Assembly (NCBI RefSeq): GCF_011751885.2
Contig: NZ_CP061771.1
Location: 3,720,001 to 3,784,000, forward strand
Origin: Salinibacterium sp. ZJ450
Lineage (GTDB): Bacteria; Actinomycetota; Actinomycetes; Actinomycetales; Microbacteriaceae
Length of the DNA stretch: 64,000 bases
Reading direction: 5' to 3'
Below are positions 52,170-61,712 of this stretch, piece by piece. Within the stretch, counting starts at the first letter, position 1; each line of letters begins with the position of its first letter. A program made the position numbers and the translations under genes. A model generated the notes under the pieces. The model was not told the origin of the DNA. It saw nothing but the letters and a program-made list of their open reading frames with translations, and did no database searches.

Positions 52170-52976
52170 ATGCCACGCATCAGTTGGATTCAGCAGCACC
52201 GCCTTCTGGCGTTCTTCATTCTGGCCTACGCGATTTCCTGGTCGTCGTGGCCGCTGTATGCCGTCGGGCTGATGCCGCGGATGGAGTTCCTGCCGATCGG
52301 CCCGCTGGTGGCGGCAGTTCTGGTGATCGCGCTGGCCGAAGGCAGGGCGGGATTCACCGTCTGGGGCAGACGGCTGATCCGGTGGAGGGTGGGCTGGATC
52401 TGGTACGCAATCGCGCTGCTGCTTCCCGCCCTGATGGCGCTGGTGACCGGATTCACGAATATCGCACTCGGCGCCGAGGCAGACGGCTTGGGAGACGTGG
52501 CGTGGTCCGGGCTGTTGGCCGCCTTTGCGGTGCGGCTGGTAAATCCGATGGACGGCCCGCTGGGCGAGGAGCCGGGCTGGCGCGGGTATGCCCTGCCGCT
52601 GCTGCAGAGCCGGCGGTCGCCACTGCAGGCGGCCGCGGTGCTGGGGATCCTGGTGGCGCTGTGGCATCTGCCGCTGGTCCTCTTCAACGGTCTGAGCCTG
52701 ATCGGGCTGCCCACCACCTTTGTGATCACCTTCCTGTACGTGTGGCTCTTTAACCGCACCGGCGGAAGCGTGCTGCTCACACTGCTCTTCCACAACAGCC
52801 AAGGCACCTTCACGGTCGGGTCGTTCGGCTTTGTGGGGTCAGAAGCGGCACGCGCCGAGCTGATCTACTTCGTGGTCGTGGTCCTCGCGGTCGCGGCCAC
52901 CCTCGTGTTTGACCGGAACGCCTGGCGCACAGCGCCCGCGTCCGCGATAAGCGCCCTGCCCACGACCACTGGCTAG
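52170..52976 (+). CDS. CPBP-family intramembrane metalloprotease
   Basis: 268 residues, about eight hydrophobic segments. The CPBP (Abi/Rce1) signature is present: GEEPGWRGYALP (EExxxR), then ALWHLPLVLF and LTLLFHNSQGTF, which carry the two His ligands. This family cleaves membrane-bound substrates or protects against self-made peptides in Gram-positives. It is followed 8 bases later by a small membrane protein, so the two are probably co-transcribed. Confidence 0.82.
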   Translation: MPRISWIQQHRLLAFFILAYAISWSSWPLYAVGLMPRMEFLPIGPLVAAVLVIALAEGRAGFTVWGRRLIRWRVGWIWYAIALLLPALMALVTGFTNIALGAEADGLGDVAWSGLLAAFAVRLVNPMDGPLGEEPGWRGYALPLLQSRRSPLQAAAVLGILVALWHLPLVLFNGLSLIGLPTTFVITFLYVWLFNRTGGSVLLTLLFHNSQGTFTVGSFGFVGSEAARAELIYFVVVVLAVAATLVFDRNAWRTAPASAISALPTTTG

Positions 52977-52984
52977 GAGGAATC

Positions 52985-53623
52985 ATGTCCTCACCACTCG
53001 CCCGCGCTGCCGGACCGATTGCACTGGTTGCCGGCCTGACCTTCGCCGCCATGGACGTGGCCCGCTTACTTGCCACGGATTGGAGCGTCGACAGGCTTGC
53101 CAGGATGCAGCAGACCCCGTTTATCGTGGCCAATGCGCTGTACTTTGTCGTGTTCATCGGACTCGTGCTCGCGCTGGTCGCCGTCTACATGCGGTACGCC
53201 GAGAGCGCGGGTGCCCTCGGAGTCGTTGCGTTCTGCGCCGCCCTCATCGGCACCATGGACATGGCAGGCAACATGTGGTTTGACGGGTTCGCCGCACCTT
53301 GGATCGCCGCAACCGCACCGGAGGCCATCCTCGCGGGAGGGTCGGGCGTGCTGGCGATCGGTGGGTTTTCCAGCTATGTGCTGTTCGCGCTGGGCTGGAT
53401 AGTCTTCGGGATCGCCGGCTGGCGAGCGCGGATGCTCCCGGGCTGGGCCGCTGTGGTGTTCGTGATCGCGGGCCTGCTTGGTTACAACGCGGGCCTGCCC
53501 CCGTACGGGATCCCGATCGGGTTGGCCATGGCGGCGCTCGGTTGGTGGATCATGCGCTCTTCACGTGCTTCAGCCGGGCAGCGCCAGCCGCTCGGCACCA
53601 CGGAGCGACGGCCCGCCGACTAG
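52985..53623 (+). CDS. Six-helix membrane protein behind the CPBP gene
   Basis: 212 residues from ATG 52985 with a strong AGGAGG. Hydrophobic segments near 12-30, 48-68, 75-92, 118-140, 150-165 and 170-190; the tail is polar and basic. It resembles DUF4386-like membrane proteins but I cannot place it firmly. Operon with the protease, 8 bases apart. Confidence 0.6.
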   Translation: MSSPLARAAGPIALVAGLTFAAMDVARLLATDWSVDRLARMQQTPFIVANALYFVVFIGLVLALVAVYMRYAESAGALGVVAFCAALIGTMDMAGNMWFDGFAAPWIAATAPEAILAGGSGVLAIGGFSSYVLFALGWIVFGIAGWRARMLPGWAAVVFVIAGLLGYNAGLPPYGIPIGLAMAALGWWIMRSSRASAGQRQPLGTTERRPAD

Positions 53624-53732
53624 GTTGTCGCACCGGACCGTGAGGCCATAGCGAGGCGTTCTCATTGGGCTGTTAGTGTTCGCCGAACGGCGCGGTGCCG
53701 GATAGCTCGCGCGCCAGTCTGGGGGACACGAC

Positions 53733-55826
53733 ATGGGCGCTCTGACCTCGTCGCCGGTGCAGGTCGCGCCGCGCGCCGATCGGGCGGCGCCGCGCGTGTT
53801 CCGCTATGACATTCAGGGCCTCCGTGCGATCGCCGTGGTGCTGGTGGTGCTCAACCACGCGGGCGTGACCGTGCTCGGTGGCGGCTACGTTGGCGTCGAC
53901 GTCTTCTTCGTGATCTCGGGCTTCCTCATCACCGGTCACCTGATCACCTCGTTGCGCGAGCACGGGCGGGTGAACCTGCATGCGTTCTACGCCGCACGAG
54001 CCCGGCGCATCCTGCCCGCCTCACTCGCCGTCATCGCGCTGACCTCGGCCGCCGCATTCGTTCTCGTCTCGCCGCTGCGAATCGCCGACATCCTGCGCGA
54101 CGCCGTGGTATCCGCGCTCTACGTACCGAACATCAGTTTCGCGGTTCAAGGCACCGACTACCTGGCCGGCAGCGCGCCCTCCCCCTTCCAGCATTTCTGG
54201 TCGCTCGGCGTTGAGGAGCAGTTCTACCTGTTCTGGCCGGTGATCCTGATCGCGCTGTTCTTCATCGGACGGCGGTCACCGCGCCGGCTCGCTGTCGGTA
54301 TCGCGATCGTTGCCGTGGCATCGTTCGCGGCCTGCTTGATCGTGGCGGACGTGTCCCAACCATGGGCGTTCTTCTCACTGCCCACCAGGGCATGGGAGTT
54401 GGCGGCGGGAGCGCTCCTGGCCGCCGGCGCCCCCCAGTTGGCGCGGGTCGTCCCCGGGGTCGCGCGGATTCTGACCTGGCTCGGCCTCGGCGTCATCCTG
54501 TGCAGCTCGGTCCTGCTCACCGAAGCCACCGCTTACCCGGGGATCGCCACGGTGATCCCCGTTCTCGGCGCAGCCCTGGTCATCGGCTTCGGCGGTCGCG
54601 ACGAGCGCGGCGCAGTCCTCGCGCTCCGGTCGAGGCCGTTCCAGTTCCTGGGCGCCATCTCCTATTCGCTGTACCTGGTGCACTGGCCGATGCTCGTGCT
54701 CGCGCAGGAACGGCTGGGCCCGGGCGCCCCACTGCCGCTGGCTGTCACGCTCGCTCTGGCTGTGCTCTCCGTGCCGGTCGCCTGGGCGATGTACCGGCTG
54801 GTCGAGACCCCGTTTCGGCGCGGCAGCGCGCGCTCGCTGCTCAGCCACCGCAAGACGATCGCCGCCAGCATCGCCGGATCCCTGGTGCTGTCGGGCGCGC
54901 TCGTCGGCGCCGAGGCCGCGTCGGCGCTAATGCCGCTGGACTCCGGCCGCACCGCGGCAGCCGTCGCACCGCAACAGCTGCCGGTCGGCACCGCCTTCGT
55001 GCCCGCAGGGCTGTCGCCGACACTCGCCGAGTCCCGGGCCGACACCGGTGAGATCTACGCGAACGGATGCCAGCAAGGACTCAGCGCCTCGGAAGTGCTG
55101 ACCTGCTCCTTCGGCGACCTCTCGTCGCCGACCGTCGTGGCGTTGTTCGGAGACAGCCACGCCGGTCGCTGGTTCCCCGCCGTCCGGGAGGCCGCTGACG
55201 GGCTGGGCTTCCGCCTCGACACCTACACAAAGTCCGGCTGCCGATCCCAGGAGACAGATGCCGCGTGGGACGCCTCCACCAATAACTCCTGCACCCAGTG
55301 GCGGGCCGACGCGGTCGCCGCGCTCAATGCCGCGCCACCCGACGTGATCATCGTCACCAACCACATCGGCCCGCGGGCAGACCGCAATCCGGTGGAGGAA
55401 CAGCAGGACTGGGAGCAAGCGGTTCAGAGCACGATCGATCGGCTTCCCGCCGAATCGCACATCGTGATGCTCGCCGACACGCCGGAATTCGCCAGTTCCC
55501 CCGTTCTCTGCCTGTCAGCCAACCTCGACAGCGCTCTCGAGTGCGCCGTCGCCCGCGCGCAGGCGTTCAACGACCCGGTGGCGGCCGCGCAGCGCATCGT
55601 GGCCGACGAGTCCGGGGCATCCTTCCTCGACTTCAGCGACTGGTTCTGTGACGACTCACTCTGCCCGGCGGTGATCGGCTCAACGCTCGTGTATTCGGAC
55701 GAGCACCATCTCACCGCAACCTGGAGCAAGACGCTGGGGCCTGCCGTGCAAGCGGAGCTGGCGAGACTGAGTTTCGTGGATTGGTCGGGCAGTGAGCGCG
55801 CCGTCGAGGGGGAGACCAACGGATGA
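53733..55826 (+). CDS. OafA/YrhL-type membrane acyltransferase with SGNH domain
   Basis: 697 residues. The N-terminal part (24-380) has about ten helices with RYDIQGLRAIAVVLVVLNHAGVTVLGGGYVGVDVFFVISGFLITGHL (catalytic His of the acyltransferase-3 family), RARRILPAS and SLGVEEQFYLFWP. The C-terminal extracellular part (about 430-690) is an SGNH hydrolase-like domain with VVALFGDSHAGRWFP and DEHHLTATWS. It O-acylates a cell-envelope glycan. Overlaps the esterase gene by four bases (ATGA), so de-acylation and acylation may be coupled. Confidence 0.88.
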   Translation: MGALTSSPVQVAPRADRAAPRVFRYDIQGLRAIAVVLVVLNHAGVTVLGGGYVGVDVFFVISGFLITGHLITSLREHGRVNLHAFYAARARRILPASLAVIALTSAAAFVLVSPLRIADILRDAVVSALYVPNISFAVQGTDYLAGSAPSPFQHFWSLGVEEQFYLFWPVILIALFFIGRRSPRRLAVGIAIVAVASFAACLIVADVSQPWAFFSLPTRAWELAAGALLAAGAPQLARVVPGVARILTWLGLGVILCSSVLLTEATAYPGIATVIPVLGAALVIGFGGRDERGAVLALRSRPFQFLGAISYSLYLVHWPMLVLAQERLGPGAPLPLAVTLALAVLSVPVAWAMYRLVETPFRRGSARSLLSHRKTIAASIAGSLVLSGALVGAEAASALMPLDSGRTAAAVAPQQLPVGTAFVPAGLSPTLAESRADTGEIYANGCQQGLSASEVLTCSFGDLSSPTVVALFGDSHAGRWFPAVREAADGLGFRLDTYTKSGCRSQETDAAWDASTNNSCTQWRADAVAALNAAPPDVIIVTNHIGPRADRNPVEEQQDWEQAVQSTIDRLPAESHIVMLADTPEFASSPVLCLSANLDSALECAVARAQAFNDPVAAAQRIVADESGASFLDFSDWFCDDSLCPAVIGSTLVYSDEHHLTATWSKTLGPAVQAELARLSFVDWSGSERAVEGETNG

Positions 55827-56788
55827 CGGTTCGCTTAGGCCGGCTCGGCAAGGTCGCCCTCGCTGCCGGGGTCACCGTCGCGCTGATGACCGGGTGCGGG
55901 GTGCTCGGGGCGGATCCGGCACCGGCGGCCCCGCAAGCGGCGGGCCCGGCCACCTCGTACGCCGGCGTAGCCTTCCTCGACGACCTCGACTTCGGGGCGC
56001 CCGACGGCACCCGCCTCGACGTCTGCCTGCCCGAGGAGCACCGGGCGGCCCAGGCCGCCCGGCCCGAGAACCCCGGGGCCCAGGCCCTGCCGGCGATTCT
56101 CTCCGTGCACGGCGGCGGGTGGCGGCGCGGTGACAAGCAGGCGGCACTCTGGCGGGACGTGTGCGGATGGCTCGCCTCGGAGGGGTTCGTCGTGTTCCAG
56201 ACGAACTACCGGCTTGCCCCGGAGCACCCGTACCCCGCCGCGCTCGACGACGTTCAGGCTGCAGCCAGGTGGATCCGCGCCGCGCCGCAGCTGGCCCGAT
56301 TCGGCCTGGATCCCGCACGCCTCGGTGCGTTCGGCGACTCCGCTGGCGGCAATCTGGCCGCCCTGCTCGCCACCCAGGGTGACGGCGACACCACAATCGA
56401 CTCGCGGGTGTCCGCCGTCGTCGCGCTGAGCGCCCCAATCGACCTGACCGCGGCGGGGATTGAGCTGGGCGGCCTGGAACCCGGATTCCAGCGAATCCAG
56501 CTGGACTATCTGGGGTGCGCGTCCTACGACGAGTGCCCGAATGCCGAGTCCGCGTCACCGCTGTACCAGATCGACTCCAGTGATCCGCCGTTCTTCATCG
56601 CGCATTCCTCGGATGAACTCATCCCGATCGAGCAGGCTGAAGCGTTCGTCGACGCGCTCGACGCGGCATCCGTCGACGTGACCTACGTGCCGGTCACCGG
56701 CACCGACCATGCCCTCGCGCTGCTCGATAATCCACTGCGCGAGCAGATCGCAGCGTGGCTACGCGATCGACTCCGGGCGCGGCCGTAG
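55823..56788 (+). CDS. Lipoprotein alpha/beta-hydrolase (HSL-type esterase)
   Basis: 321 residues. Signal peptide with lipobox LMTGC (Cys 25). Oxyanion motif HGGGW (96-100), nucleophile GDSAGG (Ser 173), NYRLAPEHPYPAALDDV, and a C-terminal GTDHAL with the catalytic His. It acts outside the membrane on short-chain esters, perhaps those made by the acyltransferase encoded just upstream. Its 3' end overlaps the convergent PPOX gene by 30 bases. Confidence 0.86.
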   Translation: MTVRLGRLGKVALAAGVTVALMTGCGVLGADPAPAAPQAAGPATSYAGVAFLDDLDFGAPDGTRLDVCLPEEHRAAQAARPENPGAQALPAILSVHGGGWRRGDKQAALWRDVCGWLASEGFVVFQTNYRLAPEHPYPAALDDVQAAARWIRAAPQLARFGLDPARLGAFGDSAGGNLAALLATQGDGDTTIDSRVSAVVALSAPIDLTAAGIELGGLEPGFQRIQLDYLGCASYDECPNAESASPLYQIDSSDPPFFIAHSSDELIPIEQAEAFVDALDAASVDVTYVPVTGTDHALALLDNPLREQIAAWLRDRLRARP

Positions 56789-57190
56789 GAACGTCCGTCC
56801 GTGCACCGCGGTCGGCGTGATCCTGACCCAGCGATCCTTCTCCTCGGGGGCCCACGGCGTGATGCCGAGCCGTTCGGCGGCCTCGATGTCGGCGCCGCGC
56901 TCGATCTGTTCCGCGTTGCCCTTCACCACCACGCTGAACGCGTCCACGTCGGTGTAGCCGTCGACCTCGAACGCCACGTTATGTCGAATGGTTAGTTCGA
57001 GCAGTTTCGTGCCGGGTGAGGTTCGGAAGACGATCGACTGACCGTCGACGGCGTGGTTTACGGGGAAGATGTCGATCTCGCCAGCCGCGGTTGCGGCGAT
57101 CCGGCCGTAGGGTGCCTCGGCGATTCGTTGCCAGCATTCCTCGGCCGACAGCTCGCGCGTCGGGGGGCGGTCGTCCGCGTTGTCGCTCAT
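56759..57190 (-). CDS. Pyridoxamine 5'-phosphate oxidase-like flavin/F420-binding protein
   Basis: 143 residues, split beta-barrel: LSAEECWQRIAEAPYGRIAATAAGEIDIFPVNHAVDGQSIVFRTSPGTKL, HNVAFEVDGYTDVDAFSVVVKGNAEQI and the C-terminal WVRITPTAVHGRTF. This is the common actinobacterial PPOX group that binds FMN or F420; many have no known substrate. The start lies 10 bases from the end of the DUF4389 gene, same strand. Confidence 0.82.
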   Translation of the reverse strand: MSDNADDRPPTRELSAEECWQRIAEAPYGRIAATAAGEIDIFPVNHAVDGQSIVFRTSPGTKLLELTIRHNVAFEVDGYTDVDAFSVVVKGNAEQIERGADIEAAERLGITPWAPEEKDRWVRITPTAVHGRTFLRPRPESIA

Positions 57191-57200
57191 GATCCGAGTT

Positions 57201-58793
57201 TCACATGCCCTGCCCGGTCGCGCGGGCCGAAGGTCCCGTTGCCTCGGCGGGCAGCGTGCCCACCCGCTGCGGCTCCATTCCGCCCTGGTCCAGGCGGAAC
57301 GGTGGGTACTCGTCGCGCATCAACGCCGCGTACGCCGCCACCCGGTATATCCAGCGGTTCAGGCCCATGATGAACTCGAACAGCCGCACCCGGTAACGCC
57401 CGCTGAAGAGCAGGATCACCGCCGCGATCAGCACCAGGGCGGTGAGCAACGAGATCCCGGCGCCGACCACTCTGGCGCCCCCATCGTCCCATTGCCCGGA
57501 GCCCCGCCAGCCCCAGCCCCACCACCAGCCGTTCGCGCCGAGGACCGCCGACAGCACCAGGTAATGCGGGATGGCCAACAGCCACCACTTCACCAGCACC
57601 AGCCCGTTCGACAACCGCTCGGGGTACTCGACGACGAAGTCGGCCGGGTAGTCAGTCTGCCGGAGGGTGAACGGCGGATACCGGTCGGTCGCGAGCGCCG
57701 AGTACGCGTAGAACCCCACTCGCCAGTTCCAGCGCAGCACCCCGACGTTGAAATTGAACAGGGCGCGCGGGTACCGGCCGCTGAACAGGATCGCGAACCC
57801 CGCGATCACGGTGGTCACCACGAACGCAATCCACAGGCCGAACAGCAGGATGTAGTGCGGGATGGCGAGCAGCCACTTCACCAGCCACAGCCAGCGCGAC
57901 AGCGGGCCGAGGTACCCGGTCAGCTGCGCCGGATACGGCCGGTCCTCGTCGGGTGCGGCTGGCATGACGCCGGCAGCCGCCATACCGCCGACCGGCGGTT
58001 GACCAGCGGATGCCGCGGACATCCCCTGCCGCGGGGGCGTGCCGCCGATGCGTCGGCCGATGCCCATCGCGCCCAGCACGATCAGCGGGATGCCGATGAG
58101 CAGCATCACCAGGCCGGTGATCACCAGGCTCGCCGCGATGGGGGCCAGCAGGTTGCTGCGGATGCCAGCCTGCACGTCGACCGAGACACCCTGGGAGGCG
58201 TCCGCGTTCATGATGACGATGCTCCAGTCGCCCGGCTGCACCGACCAACTGAGCTCCTGCTCCCCGGCGCCCGATACCGATTGGGTCCAGAAGGTCTGAT
58301 CACCCGGTTCTTCGGGAGTCGCGGTTCCCCCCAGCTCGCGGTAGAGCACCCGGAACGGCTCGGTGTCGATTCGGGTCACCTCGGTGTGCGCGACGCCCCG
58401 CAGGTAGTCGTCCACCGCCTGGCGCGGAGCGAGCCCGATGAACACGTCATCGCCGGTGGTCGACTCCGCCGCGATGCGCACTCGCGCCACATCAAATGGC
58501 ACGCTGGGCGCGTCGTTTGCGGTGAAGCCGCCGATGCGGGGCGACGTCAGCGCGTATGACGAGGAGGATAGCTCCGCCGTCCGCGTGCTGAAGTAGCCGT
58601 CCCCGGCGTTTTGGCGGGCGGCGACGGCGGCCGCGGCGATGCCGCCGGCCAGCACCGATCCGCCGAGCATGGTCAGCAGCACCCCGACGACGAGGGCAAC
58701 GATGTACCAGGCCATGCCGCTTCCGCTGCCGGGTGGGGGCGGGGGCGCGGCGGGCTGCGATGTGGGCGGCTGGGGCAGGACGGGCTCAGACAT
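57201..58793 (-). CDS. DUF4389 membrane protein
   Basis: 530 residues. An N-terminal helix pair with an extracellular domain (about 25-240) precedes two DUF4389 modules (about 290-390 and 395-500), each with YPAQLTGYL/YPERLSNGLVLVKWWLLAIPHYL..., FSGRYPRALF/FSGRYRVRLFEF and R-Y--F-LMRDEYPPF. Such proteins are frequent in Microbacteriaceae; their function is unknown. The Pro-rich first 22 residues are cytoplasmic. Confidence 0.8.
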   Translation of the reverse strand: MSEPVLPQPPTSQPAAPPPPPGSGSGMAWYIVALVVGVLLTMLGGSVLAGGIAAAAVAARQNAGDGYFSTRTAELSSSSYALTSPRIGGFTANDAPSVPFDVARVRIAAESTTGDDVFIGLAPRQAVDDYLRGVAHTEVTRIDTEPFRVLYRELGGTATPEEPGDQTFWTQSVSGAGEQELSWSVQPGDWSIVIMNADASQGVSVDVQAGIRSNLLAPIAASLVITGLVMLLIGIPLIVLGAMGIGRRIGGTPPRQGMSAASAGQPPVGGMAAAGVMPAAPDEDRPYPAQLTGYLGPLSRWLWLVKWLLAIPHYILLFGLWIAFVVTTVIAGFAILFSGRYPRALFNFNVGVLRWNWRVGFYAYSALATDRYPPFTLRQTDYPADFVVEYPERLSNGLVLVKWWLLAIPHYLVLSAVLGANGWWWGWGWRGSGQWDDGGARVVGAGISLLTALVLIAAVILLFSGRYRVRLFEFIMGLNRWIYRVAAYAALMRDEYPPFRLDQGGMEPQRVGTLPAEATGPSARATGQGM

Positions 58794-58880
58794 GGCATCA
58801 CCGATCGGTCGATAGGTGGCTACGGAGTGGATCAGCCGCTCTTAACCTACGCCGCGGAGGCCCTCACGGACAGGGGCGGG

Positions 58881-59279
58881 TCAGCTGTGGATAGCCAGCA
58901 TCACCAATGAAACAACGGATGCCGCGACGCCGATGCTCGCCATGATGATGAACAGCAGCCGCAGAATCCGCTCGCCCGTGGACAGACGGTGCAGCCGCAT
59001 CCGTTCCGGTGCCCGCAGCGAGTAATACACGGTTGCGCTGTCAGCGCTGCCGGTTTCGGCGATCTCGTGCGCGTCAAGCCGCCGCGATTGGCTGCTCTCG
59101 CTGGTCATCCAACGCGCTTCCACGGCGTCGCCGTCGGTCAGCAGCACGGCATCGGTCGGCACCCAGGAGCCGTCGACGGCGCGAACGATCATGATGAGGA
59201 ACAGCGTCAGCGCGGCAAGCGACAGCCCGATCCACGTGAACAGTTCGAGCAGCAGCCCGATTGCCTCATTCCCGTTCAC
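58881..59279 (-). CDS. Small two-helix membrane protein
   Basis: 132 residues with hydrophobic helices at about 10-33 and 108-130 and a soluble middle (VPTDAVLLTDGDAVEARWMTS...YYSLRAPERMRLHRLS), in the manner of DUF3592-like proteins. Separated from the DUF4389 gene by 87 bases on the same strand. Function unknown. Confidence 0.6.
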   Translation of the reverse strand: MNGNEAIGLLLELFTWIGLSLAALTLFLIMIVRAVDGSWVPTDAVLLTDGDAVEARWMTSESSQSRRLDAHEIAETGSADSATVYYSLRAPERMRLHRLSTGERILRLLFIIMASIGVAASVVSLVMLAIHS

Positions 59280-59389
59280 GGCGCAAGACTAACGGACGGA
59301 TGTCGGGCAGCTAGCATGGCCCCACGTCTGGTCTCGAATCCGCAGGAACTCTCACCGCCCTTGCCGCACGGCTCCGGGCGGCCGGCTGC

Positions 59390-60145
59390 GTGTTCGCGGA
59401 GGCCGAGGCCGCGCTGCTGCTCGCGGGAGCGTCATCCCCGGCAGAACTCGACCAGCTCGTCGAGCGACGCCTCCTCGGCCAGCCGCTCGAGCACGTCCTC
59501 GGCTGGGCAGAGTTCTCCGGCCTCCGGATCGCCGTGCGACCCGGCGTGTTCGTTCCGCGCCGCCGCACAGAGTGGCTGGTGATGCAGGCTGCTGCGGTCA
59601 CCGCTCCCGGCGCCGTGCTTGTCGACCTGTGCTGCGGCTCCGGGGCGGTCGGCGCGGCCCTGGCATCGGCATCGCGTCCGCGGGCCGTGCACGCGGTCGA
59701 TATCGACCCGCGCTCGGTGCAGTGCGCCCGGCTCAATCTGGAACCCTTCGGTGGCGTGGTGCACCAGGGCGACCTGTACGACGCATTGCCCGCCGATCTG
59801 CGCGGTCGTGTCGATGTCGTGGTGGCGAACGCGCCCTATGTGCCGACCGGGTCGCTCGGGCTGATGCCGCCGGAGGCACGCCTTCACGAACCGCGCACGG
59901 CCCTGGATGGCGGCGGCGACGGTCTCGACATCCAGCGGCGGGTGGTCGCCGAGGCGACCGACTGGCTGGCGCCAGGGGGTCAGCTTCTCGTCGAGACCAG
60001 CCGGCAGCAGGCGTCGTCGACCGCGGAACTGTTCTCGCGGGCCGGACTATTGCCGACAGTGAGCCGCTCGACGCGGCTGGACGCCACTGTAGTGAGTGGG
60101 CACGCGGTCAGTGGGCATGTGGTCAGCGGCGGAGGAGCCGTCTAG
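59390..60145 (+). CDS. PrmC/HemK-like N5-glutamine methyltransferase, start unclear
   Basis: 251 residues from GTG 59390. Coding similarity appears to extend about 12 residues further upstream (LTALAARLRAAGC), where no ATG, GTG or TTG exists before the stop. The SAM motif VDLCCGSGAVGAAL and the active-site loop VVVANAPYVP are present; the latter is NAPY in place of the classic NPPY, as in a divergent actinobacterial subfamily. It probably methylates a Gln in a release-factor-like or ribosomal target. The hydrolase gene follows 9 bases later. Confidence 0.75.
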   Translation: MFAEAEAALLLAGASSPAELDQLVERRLLGQPLEHVLGWAEFSGLRIAVRPGVFVPRRRTEWLVMQAAAVTAPGAVLVDLCCGSGAVGAALASASRPRAVHAVDIDPRSVQCARLNLEPFGGVVHQGDLYDALPADLRGRVDVVVANAPYVPTGSLGLMPPEARLHEPRTALDGGGDGLDIQRRVVAEATDWLAPGGQLLVETSRQQASSTAELFSRAGLLPTVSRSTRLDATVVSGHAVSGHVVSGGGAV

Positions 60146-60154
60146 CATCGGGTT

Positions 60155-60901
60155 ATGCCAGCCAGCGTCGTTTTGCTGCACGGCCTGCGGACGTCGTCCA
60201 CCATGTGGCGGCGACAGGTCGCCGAGCTTGAGGCGGCGGGGATTCCCGCCGTGGCGATCGACCTGCCCGGGCACGGCCACCGGATGAGCGAGCGGTTCAG
60301 TCTGGATGCGGCGCGCGTCACTATTGCGGATGCGGTCGCCGAGGCTGCGACATCCGGTCATCGTCCGTACCTGGCCGGGCTGTCACTCGGCGGCTATCTC
60401 GCGATCGACTGGGTAGCGCAGAACCCCGACCGGGTCTGCGGTGTGCTGGCTGCCAGCTGCGGAACCACGCCGCATCGGGCGATCCTCGACGGATGGCGCG
60501 TGCTGGCCCGAGGCATCCATGCGCTGCCCGACCGGGGGCGCGCGCTCAACGACTTCATGCTGCGGCTGATGGTGCGCTCCGTCCCGGTGGATGACGTGCT
60601 CGCCGGCGGTGTCGCCCTCGAGGTGATGGATGACGTGCTGCGGGAGCTGCGTCACGTGCACCCGATGCGCAGCCTGCCTGAGGTTGACGTGCCGGTGCTG
60701 TTCGTGAACGGCAGGCTCGACCACTTTCGACTGCAGGCGGCCAGTTACCTGGCGGCGACACCGCGGGGACGGTTGGTGACCGTGGCCGGCGCCTCCCACC
60801 TGGTGAGCATCGTGCGACCTCGCGAGTTCACGGAAGCGCTGCTGGACGGCTACGCCGAAGCCACCGTCGGCGCGCAGGAATCAGAGCGCCGACAGTCCTA
60901 G
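60155..60901 (+). CDS. Alpha/beta-hydrolase
   Basis: 248 residues, a compact hydrolase without signal peptide: VVLLHGLRTSSTMW (oxyanion), LAGLSLGGYLAIDW (nucleophile Ser), PVLFVNGRLDHFR (Asp) and GASHLVSIVRP (His). The triad is complete. Substrate unknown. It is co-oriented with the methyltransferase gene. Confidence 0.82.
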   Translation: MPASVVLLHGLRTSSTMWRRQVAELEAAGIPAVAIDLPGHGHRMSERFSLDAARVTIADAVAEAATSGHRPYLAGLSLGGYLAIDWVAQNPDRVCGVLAASCGTTPHRAILDGWRVLARGIHALPDRGRALNDFMLRLMVRSVPVDDVLAGGVALEVMDDVLRELRHVHPMRSLPEVDVPVLFVNGRLDHFRLQAASYLAATPRGRLVTVAGASHLVSIVRPREFTEALLDGYAEATVGAQESERRQS

Positions 60902-60923
60902 GCACGACTCAGTCCGGCGCCGG

Positions 60924-61235
60924 TCAGCCCTTCTCTGCGCGAGGTTCCTCGACGACCTTCAGGCCGTCGGCGCTGTAGGCGGAGCGCATCAGCACGTCGA
61001 TCCAGGCCCTGTTCATCACCGGAACCTCAGGGTCGGTGTACTTGAAGTGCAGCGGAATGGATGGCTCGATCCAGATGCTGCTGCGACCCTCGCTGACGTC
61101 GGGATCGTCTCTCCAGGAGAAGACGAACGACTCCTTGCGGCGAAGCTTCGTTGTGATGACGAACTGCAAATGGGCGAGCACTCGATCGTCCAGTGTGACC
61201 TCAAGCGGAGGGCTCCCGTACCGAAGAATTCCCAT
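60924..61235 (-). CDS. DUF7882-type small protein
   Basis: 103 residues: MGILRYGSPPLEVTLDDRVLAHLQFVITTKLRRKESFVFSW, then SIWIEPSIPLHFKY. This compact domain is typical of Microbacteriaceae, where it is often labelled ATP-dependent DNA ligase although no ligase residues exist. A paralogue lies at 62105-62431. Function unknown, but useful for the taxonomic assignment. Confidence 0.78.
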   Translation of the reverse strand: MGILRYGSPPLEVTLDDRVLAHLQFVITTKLRRKESFVFSWRDDPDVSEGRSSIWIEPSIPLHFKYTDPEVPVMNRAWIDVLMRSAYSADGLKVVEEPRAEKG

Positions 61236-61314
61236 AACGCCCCTCGTGACTTTGTAACCAAGGCCTTGGTTCGAGCATCCATTCAGTGTGTCGAGTAGTC
61301 AATGTTTCGAGTAG

Positions 61315-61647
61315 TCAGTGCTGCAAATAGTCAGTGTCGTCGAAGTCGTTTGGCGAATACGCTACGGGCCGCGACCCTCCCAACCGCCGGGTCTTGGCGG
61401 TCAAGTCCGCCAGCACGGCGTCGTCATCCAGTTCGCCGTCGCCTGTCTCGGTCGGAATCGACACGATCTGACTCGCCGGCCCGAGCAGGATCTGGGCGTG
61501 ATCCTGCGCGCCGGATTCCAGCCGCACCGGAATCTCCACCAGATCCGCTTTCACCCCTAAGGCCAGTGCCCTGGCGTACTGCATCACCGCATCGGCGATG
61601 GCGTCACTGGTCACGACTCCCGCCGCGCCGTACACGATTTTCTTCAT
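61315..61647 (-). CDS. Unknown 110-residue protein
   Basis: Begins MKKIVYGAAGVVTSDAIADAVMQYARALALGVKADLVEIPV, an alpha/beta start with no nucleotide motif, and ends in an acidic tail with DFDDTDYLQH. It is soluble. It sits between the two DUF7882 genes with others of similar size, and resembles small proteins seen only in this family of bacteria. Confidence 0.6.
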   Translation of the reverse strand: MKKIVYGAAGVVTSDAIADAVMQYARALALGVKADLVEIPVRLESGAQDHAQILLGPASQIVSIPTETGDGELDDDAVLADLTAKTRRLGGSRPVAYSPNDFDDTDYLQH

Positions 61648-61712
61648 TGGGTACCTGTCGGGGAAACATGCGCGCCGCGCGCACTGAAAGTGATGTGGGT
61701 AGGCCGATATGT

